NCBI GenBank assembly: GCA_965276005.1
Contig: OZ254962.1
Coordinates: 930,001-994,000 of the forward strand
Reading direction: 5' to 3'
Length of the DNA stretch: 64,000 nt
From: G965232465 sp965276005
GTDB lineage: Bacteria > Pseudomonadota > Alphaproteobacteria > JAQWUY01
Each line of letters opens with the position of its first letter. Position 1 is the stretch's first letter. Shown here one piece after another: positions 53,101 through 62,100 of this stretch. A model generated the notes under the pieces. That model ran no database searches, was not told the origin of the DNA, and was given only the letters and a program-made list of their open reading frames with translations. Made by a program: the position numbers and the translations under genes.

Positions 53101-56100
53101 CCGCTGTTGTCGACATTGTTCTTGTACTTCTCTGTACCCACCCAGCCTGTAATCGTGGTGCTGGCAATGCCAACATCCCTAGTACCGTCATATGTCTTAG
53201 GGGCTAGGGTAACGCTTACTGTCAATTCGGCTGGATCTATGGTAACCTGCTTCTTATCGTCATACACTAGCCTATAGTTCCCATACGAACCCGCATCTGT
53301 CTTTAAGGTCAAACCACCATAACTAACAGCATGTGTACCCACATCCTTAGACGCAGAATCCGTTGACAATTTACCCATAAACGCATCCTTTAGCGTCTTG
53401 CTAAAACTGTCCGTCGCTATCCAACCTGTAACAGACACATTCTTATGGGCAACACGGGTACCCCCATCGTAAGTGTGATTGTCAAAATCCGCACTCACCG
53501 TCAACGGGGCTTTATCTATGGTAAAGCCCGTTATATTGCCAATGCTTTTGAATTTGTAATTGCCATACTTACCTGATCGCTTCGGGCTTATTGAGTTAAA
53601 CGATACTGTCCGGGTACCAGCATCTTTGCTGTCTGCTGTCGCTATCAGGCTACTACCACTTAACAGCGTACTTGCCAAGTCTTCTTCACCATTGCTGTTG
53701 TCTTTGTTGTTCTTGTACTTCTCTGTGCCCACCCAGCCTGTAATCGTGGTACCAGCAATGCCAACATCCCTAGTACCGTCATATGTCTTAGGGGCTAGGG
53801 TAACGCTTACCGTCAATTCCGCTGGATCTATTGTAACCCGTTTCTTATCGTCATACACTAACCTATAGTTCCCATACGAACCCGCATCTGTCTTTAAGGT
53901 CAAACCACTATAACCAACAGCATGTGTACCCACATTCTTAGAAGCGGAATCCGTTAACAAATTACCCATAAACGCATCTTGTAGCGTCTTGCTAAAACCA
54001 CTGTCAGACACTATCCAACCCGTAACAGACACATTCTTATGGGCAACACGGGTACCCCCGTCATAAGTGTGATTGTCAAAATCTGCACCTACCGTCAATG
54101 GGGCTTTATCTATGGTAAAGCCCGTTATATTGCCAATGCTTTTGAATTTGTAATTGCCATACTTACCTGATCGCTTCGGGCTTATCGAGTTAAACGATAC
54201 TGTCCGTGAACCAGCATCTTTGCTATCTGATGTCGCTGCTAGGCTACTACCACTTAACAGCGTGCTGGCTAAGTCTTCCTCGCCATTGCTGTTGTCTTTG
54301 TTGTTCTTGTACTTCTCTGTGCCCACCCAGCCGGTGATCGTAGTGCTGGCAATGCCAACATCCCTAGTACCGTCATATGTCTTAGATTTTAATGTAACGC
54401 TTACTGTCAATTCGGCTGGATCTATTGTAACCCTTTTCGTATCGTCATACACTAACCTATAGTTCCCATACGAACCCGCATCTGTCTTTAAAGTCAAACC
54501 ACTATAACCAACAGCATGTGTACCCACATTCTTAGAAGCGGAATCCGTTAACAAATTACCCATAAACGCATCTTGTAGCGTCTTGCTAAAACCACTGTCA
54601 GACACTATCCAACCTGTAACAGACACATTCTTATGGGCAACACGGGTACCCCCATCGTAAGTGTGATTGTCAAAATCTGCACCTACCGTCAATGGGGCTT
54701 TATCTATGGTAAAACCCGTTATATTGCCAATGCTTTTGAATTTGTAATTGCCATACTTGCCTGATCGCTTCGGGCTTATTGGGTTAAACGATACTGTCCG
54801 GGTACCAGCATCTTTGCTATCTGCTGTCGCTACTAGGCTACTGCCACTTAACAGCGTGCTGGCTAAGTCTTCCTCTCCACCGCTGTTGTCTTTGTTGTTC
54901 TTGTACTTCTCTGTACCCACCCAGCCTGTAATCGTGGTACTGGCAATGCCAACATCTCTAGTACCGTCATATGTCTTAGGGGCTAGGGTAACGCTTACTG
55001 TCAATTCCGCTGGATCTATAGTGACCCTTTTCGTATCGTCATACACCAACCTATAGTTCCCATACGAACCCGCATCTGTCTTTAAGGTCAAACCACTATA
55101 ACTAACAGCATGCGTTCCCACATTCTTAGAAGCAGAATCCGTTGACAATTTACCCATAAACGCATCTTGTAGCGTCTTGCTAAAACCACTGTCAGACACT
55201 ATCCAACCTGTAACAGACACATTCTTATGGGCAACACGGGTACCCCCATCGTAAGTGTGATTGTCAAAATCTGCACCTACCGTCAATGGGGCTTTATCTA
55301 TGGTAAAGCCCGTTATATTGCCAATGCTTTTGAATTTGTAATTGCCATACTTACCTGATCGCTTCGGGCTTATTGTGTTAAACGATACTGTCCGGGTACC
55401 AGCATCTTTGCTATCTGCTGTCGCTACTAGGCTACTGCCACTTAACAGCGTGCTGGCTAAGTCTTCCTCTCCACCGCTGTTGTCTTTGTTGTTCTTGTAC
55501 TTCTCTGTACCCACCCAGCCTGTAATCGTGGTACCGGCAATGCCAACATCCCTAGTACCGTCATATGTCTTAGGGGCTAGGGTAACGCTTACCGTCAATT
55601 CGGCTGGATCTATGGTAACCCGTTTCTTATCGTCATACACCAACCTATAGTTCCCATACGAACCCGCATCTGTCTTTAAGGTCAAACCACTATAACTAAC
55701 AGCATGCGTTCCCACATTCTTAGACGCAGAATCCGTTAACAAATTACCCATAAACGCATCCTTTAGCGTCTTGCTAAAACCACTGTCAGACACTATCCAA
55801 CCCGTAACAGACACATTCTTGTGGGCAACACGGGTACCCCCATCGTAAGTGTGATTGTCAAAATCCGCACTCACCGTCAATGGGGCTTTGGCTATGGTAA
55901 AGCCCGTTATATTGCCAATGCTTTTGAATTTGTAATTGCCATACTTACCTGATCGCTTCGGGCTTATCGAATTAAACGATACTGTCCGTGAACCAGCATC
56001 TTTGCTATCTGCTGTCGCTAGTAGGCTACTGCCACTTAACAGCGTGCTGGCTAAGTCTTCCTCGCCATTGCTGTTGTCGAGGTTATTCTTGTACTTCTCT

Positions 56101-59100
56101 GTGCCCACCCAGCCTGTAATCGTGGTGCTGGCAATGCCAACATCCCTAGTACCGTCATATGTCTTAGGGGCTAGGGTAACGCTTACTGTCAATTCCGCCG
56201 GATCTATGGTAACCTGCTTCTTATCGTCATACACCAACCTGTAGTTCCCATAAGAACCCGCATCTGTCTTTAAGGTCAAACCACTATAACTAACAGCATG
56301 CGTCCCCACATTCTTAGAAGCAGAATCCGTTAACAAATTACCCACAAACGCATCTTGTAGCGTCTTGCTAAAACCACTGTCAGACACTATCCAACCCGTG
56401 ACAGACACATTCTTATGGGCAACACGGGTACCCCCATCGTAAGTGTGATTGTCAAAATCTGCACCCACCGTCAACGGGGCTTTGGCTATGGTAAAGCCCG
56501 TTATATTGCCAATGCTTTTGAATTTGTAATTGCCATACTTACCTGATCGCTTCGGGCTTATCGAGTTAAACGATACTGTCCGGGAACCAGCATCTTTGCT
56601 GTCTGCTGTCGCTACTAGGCTACTGCCACTTAACAGCGTACTTACCAAGTCTTCCTCGCCACCGCTGTTGTCTTTGTTGTTCTTGTACTTCTCTGTACCC
56701 ACCCAGCCTGTAATCGTGGTGCTGGCAATGCCAACATCCCTAGTACCGTCATATGTCTTAGCTTTTAATATAACGCTTACTGTCAATTCCGCCGGATCTA
56801 TGGTAACCTGTTTCTTATCGTCATACACCAACCTATAGTTCCCATAAGAACCCGCATCTGTCTTTAAGGTCAAACCACTATAACTAACCGCATGCGTTCC
56901 CACATCATTAGACGCAGAATCCGTTGACAATTTACCCACAAACGCATCTTGTAGCGTCTTGCTAAAACCACTGTCAGACACTATCCAACCTGTAACAAAC
57001 ACATTCTTATGGGCAACACGGGTACCCCCATCGTAAGTGTGATTGTCAAAATCTGCACCCACCGTCAATGGGGCTTTATCTATGGTAAAGCCCGTTATAT
57101 TGCCAATGCTTTTGAATTTGTAATTGCCATACTTACCTGATCGCTTCGGGCTTATTGGGTTAAACGATACTGTCCGGGTACCAGCATCTTTGCTATCTGC
57201 TGTCGCTACTAGGCTACTACCACTTAACAGCGTACTTGCCAAGTCTTCCTCGCCATTGCTGTTGTCGAGGTTGTTCTTATACTTCTCTGTACCCACCCAG
57301 CCTGTAATCGTGGTACCGGCAATGCCAACATCCCTAGTACCGTCATATGTCTTAGATTTTAATGTAACGCTTACCGTCAATTCTGCTGGATCTATTGTAA
57401 CCTGCTTCTTATCATCATACACCAACCTATAGTTCCCATACGAACCCGCATCTGTCTTTAAGGTCAAACCACTATAACTAACAGCATGTGTACCCACATC
57501 CTTATACGCAGAATCCGTTAACAAATTACCCACAAACGCATCTTGTAGCGTCTTGCTAAAACCACTGTCAGACACTATCCAACCTGTAACAGACACATTC
57601 TTATGGGCAACACGGGTACCCCCATCATAAGTGTGATTGTCAAAGTCCGCACCCACCGTCAATGGGGCTTTGGCTATGGTAAAGCCCGTTATATTGCCAA
57701 TGCTTTTGAATTTGTAATTGCCATACTTACCTGATCGCTTCGGGCTTATCGAGTTAAACGATACTGTCCGGGAACCAGCATCTTTGCTATCTGATGTCGC
57801 TATGAGGCTACTACCACTTAACAGCGTACTTGACAAGTCTTCCTCTCCACCGCTGTTGTCTTTGTTGTTCTTGTACTTCTCTGTACCCACCCAGCCGGTG
57901 ATCGAGGTGCTGGCAATGCCAACATCCCTAGTACCGTCATATGTCTTAGGGGCTAGGGTAACGCTTACTGTCAATTCCGCCGGATCTATGGTAACCTGCT
58001 TCTTATCGTCATACACCAACCTATAGTTCCCATAAGAACCCGCATCTGTCTTTAAGGTCAAACCACTATAACTAACAGCATGCGTTCCCACATTCTTAGA
58101 AGCAGAATCCGTTAACAAATTACCCATAAACGCATCTTGTAGCGTCTTGCTAAAACCACTGTCAGACACTATCCAACCCGTAACAGACACATTCTTATGG
58201 GCAACACGGGTACCCCCATCGTAAGTGTGATTGTCAAAATCTGCACCTACCGTCAACGGGGCTTTATCTATGGTAAAGCCCGTTATATTGTTAATGCTTT
58301 TGAATTTGTAATTGCCATACTTACCTGATCGCTTCGGGCTTATTGTGTTAAACGATACCGTCCGGGAACCACCAGCATCTTTGCTATCTGCTGTCGCTAG
58401 TAGGCTACTACCACTTAACAGCGTACTTGCCAAGTCTTCCTCACCACCGCTGTTGTCTTTGTTGTTCTTGTACTTCTCTGTGCCCACCCAGCCTGTAATC
58501 GTGGTGCTGGCAATGCCAACATCCCTAGTACCGTCATATGTCTTAGGGGCTAGGGTAACGCTTACCGTCAATTCCGCCGGATCTATGGTAACCCGTTTCT
58601 TATCGTCATACACCAACCTATAGTTCCCATACGAACCCGCATCTGTCTTTAAGGTCAAACCACTATAACTAACAGCATGCGTTCCCACATTCTTAGACGC
58701 AGAATCCGTTGACAAATTACCCATAAACGCATCCTTTAGCGTCTTGCTAAAACCACTGTCAGACACTATCCAACCTGTAACAGACACATTCTTATGGGCA
58801 ACACGGGTACCCCCATCGTAAGTGTGATTGTCAAAATCTGCACCCACCGTCAATGGGGCTTTATCTATGGTAAAGCCCATTATATTGCCAACGCTTTTGA
58901 ATTTGTAATTGCCATACTTACCTGATCGCTTCGGGCTTATCGAGTTAAACGATACTGTCCGTGAACCAGCATCTTTGCTATCTGATGTCGCTATCAGGCT
59001 ACTACCACTTAACAGCGTACTTGCCAAGTCTTCCTCACCACCGCTGTTGTCGAGGTTGTTCTTGTACTTCTCTGTACCCACCCAGCCTGTAATCGTGGTG

Positions 59101-62100
59101 CTGGCAATGCCAACATCCCTAGTACCGTCATATGTCTTAGGGGCTAGGGTAACGCTTACTGTCAATTCGGCTGGATCTATGGTAACCTGCTTCTTATCGT
59201 CATACACCAACCTATAGTTCCCATACGAACCCGCATCTGTCTTTAAGGTCAAACCACTATAACTAACAGCATGTGTACCCACATCCTTAGACGCAGAATC
59301 CGTCAACAAATTACCCACAAAACCATCTTGTAGCGTCTTGCTAAAACCACTGTCAGACACTATCCAACCTGTAACAGACACATTCTTATGGGCAACACGG
59401 GTACCCCCATCGTAGGTGTGATTGTCAAAATCTGCACCCACCGTCAATGGGGCTTTATCTATGGTAAAGCCCGTTATATTACCAATGCTTTTGAATTTGT
59501 AATTGCCATACTTACCTGATCGCTTCGGGCTTATTGTGTTAAACGATACTGTCCGGGTACCAGCATCTTTGCTGTCTGATGTCGCTATCAGGCTACTACC
59601 ACTTAACAGCGTACTTGCCAAGTCTTCCTCACCACCGCTGTTGTCTTTGTTGTTCTTGTACTTCTCTGTACCCACCCAGCCTGTAATCGTGGTGCTGGCA
59701 ATGCCAACATCCCTAGTACCGTCATATGTCTTAGCTTTTAATGTAACGCTTACTGTCAATTCCGCCGGATCTATGGTAACCTGCTTCTTATCGTCATACA
59801 CCAACCTATAGTTCCCATACGAACCCGCATCTGTCTTTAAGGTCAAACCACTATAACTAACAGCATGCGTTCCCACATCCTTAGACGCAGAATCCGTCAA
59901 CAAATTACCCACAAACGCATCTTGTAGCGTCTTGCTAAAACCACTGTCAGACACTATCCAACCTGTAACAGACACATTCTTATGGGCAACACGGGTACCC
60001 CCATCGTAAGTGTGATTGGCAAAATCTGCACCTACCGTCAATGGGGCTTTATCTATGGTAAAGCCCGTTATATTGCCAATGCTTTTGAATTTGTAATTGC
60101 CATACTTACCTGATTGCTTCGGGCTTATCGAGTTAAACGATACTGTCCGGGTACCAGCATCTTTGCTGTCTGCTGTCGCTATCAGGCTACTACCACTTAA
60201 CAGCGTACTTGCCAAGTCTTCCTCGCCACCGCTGTTGTCGAGATTGTTCTTATACTTCTCTGTACCCACCCAGCCTGTAATCGCAGTGCTGGCAATGCCA
60301 ACATCCCTAGTACCGTCATATGTCTTAGGGGCTAGGGTAACGCTTACTGTCAATTCCGCCGGATCTATGGTAACCTGCTTCTTATCGTCATACACTAACC
60401 TATAGTTCCCATACGAACCCGCATCTGTCTTTAAGATCAAACCACTATAACTAACAGCATGCGTTCCCACATTCTTAGAAGCAGAATCTGTTGACAAATT
60501 ACCCACAAACGCATCTTGTAGCGTCTTGCTAAAACCACTGTCAGACACTATCCAACCCGTAACAGACACATTCTTGTGGGCAACACGGGTACCCCCGTCA
60601 TAAGTGTGATTGTCAAAATCTGCACCTACCGTCAATGGGGCTTTATCTATGGTAAAGCCCGTTATATTGCCAATGCTTTTGAATTTGTAATTGCCATACT
60701 TACCTGATTGCTTCGGGCTTATTGTGTTAAACGATACTGTCCGGGTACCAGCATCTTTGCTATCTGATGTCGCTACTAGGCTACTACCACTTAACAGCGT
60801 ACTTGCCAAGTCTTCTTCACCATTGCTGTTGTCGAGGTTGTTCTTGTACTTCTCTGTGCCCACCCAGCCTGTAATCGTGGTACCGGCAATGCCAACATCC
60901 CTAGTACCGTCATATGTCTTAGCTTTTAATGTAACGCTTACTGTCAATTCTGCTGGATCTATTGTAACCTGTTTCTTATCATCATACACTAACCTATAGT
61001 TCCCATACGAACCCGCATCTGTCTTTAAGGTCAAACCACTATAACTAACAGCATGCGTTCCCACATTCTTAGAAGCAGAATCCGTTAACAAATTACCCAC
61101 AAACGCATCTTGTAGCGTCTTGCTAAAACCACTGTCAGACACTATCCAACCTGTAACAGACACATTCTTATGGGCAACACGGGTACCCCCATCGTAAGTG
61201 TGATTGTCAAAATCTGCACCCACCGTCAATGGGGCTTTATCTATGGTAAAGCCCGTTATATTGCCAATGCTTTTGAATTTGTAATTGCCATACTTACCTG
61301 ATCGCTTCGGGCTTATCGAGTTAAACGATACTGTCCGTGAACCAGCATCTTTGCTATCTGCTGTCGCTACTAGGCTACTGCCACTTAACAGCGTGCTGGC
61401 TAAGTCTTCCTCGCCATTGCTGTTGTCTTTGTTGTTCTTGTACTTCTCTGTGCCCACCCAGCCTGTAATCGTGGTGCTGGCAATGCCAACATTCCTAGTA
61501 CCATCATATGTCTTAGGGGCTAGGGTAACGCTCACTGTCAATTCCGCCGGATCTATGGTAACCTGCTTCTTATCGTCATACACCAACCTATAGTTCCCAT
61601 ACGAACCCGCATCTGTCTTTAAGGTCAAACCACTATAACTAACAGCATGTGTACCCACATCCTTAGACGCAGAATCCGTTGACAATTTACCCACAAAACC
61701 ATCTTGTAGCGTCTTGCTAAAACCACTGTCAGACACTATCCAACCTGTAACAGACACATTCTTATGGGCAACACGGGTACCCCCATCGTAAGTGTGATTG
61801 TCAAAGTCCGCACCCACCGTCAATGGGGCTTTATCTATGGTAAAGCCCGTTATATTGTCAATGCTTTTGAATTTGTAATTGCCATACTTACCTGATCGCT
61901 TCGGGCTTATCGAGTTAAACGATACTGTCCGGGTACCAGCATCTTTGCTGTCTGATGTCGCTACTAGGCTACTACCACTTAACAGCGTGCTTGCCAAGTC
62001 TTCCTCTCCACCGCTGTTGTCGAGATTGTTCTTGTACTTCTCTGTACCCACCCAGCCTGTAATCGTGGTACCGGCAATGCCAACATTCCTAGTACCGTCA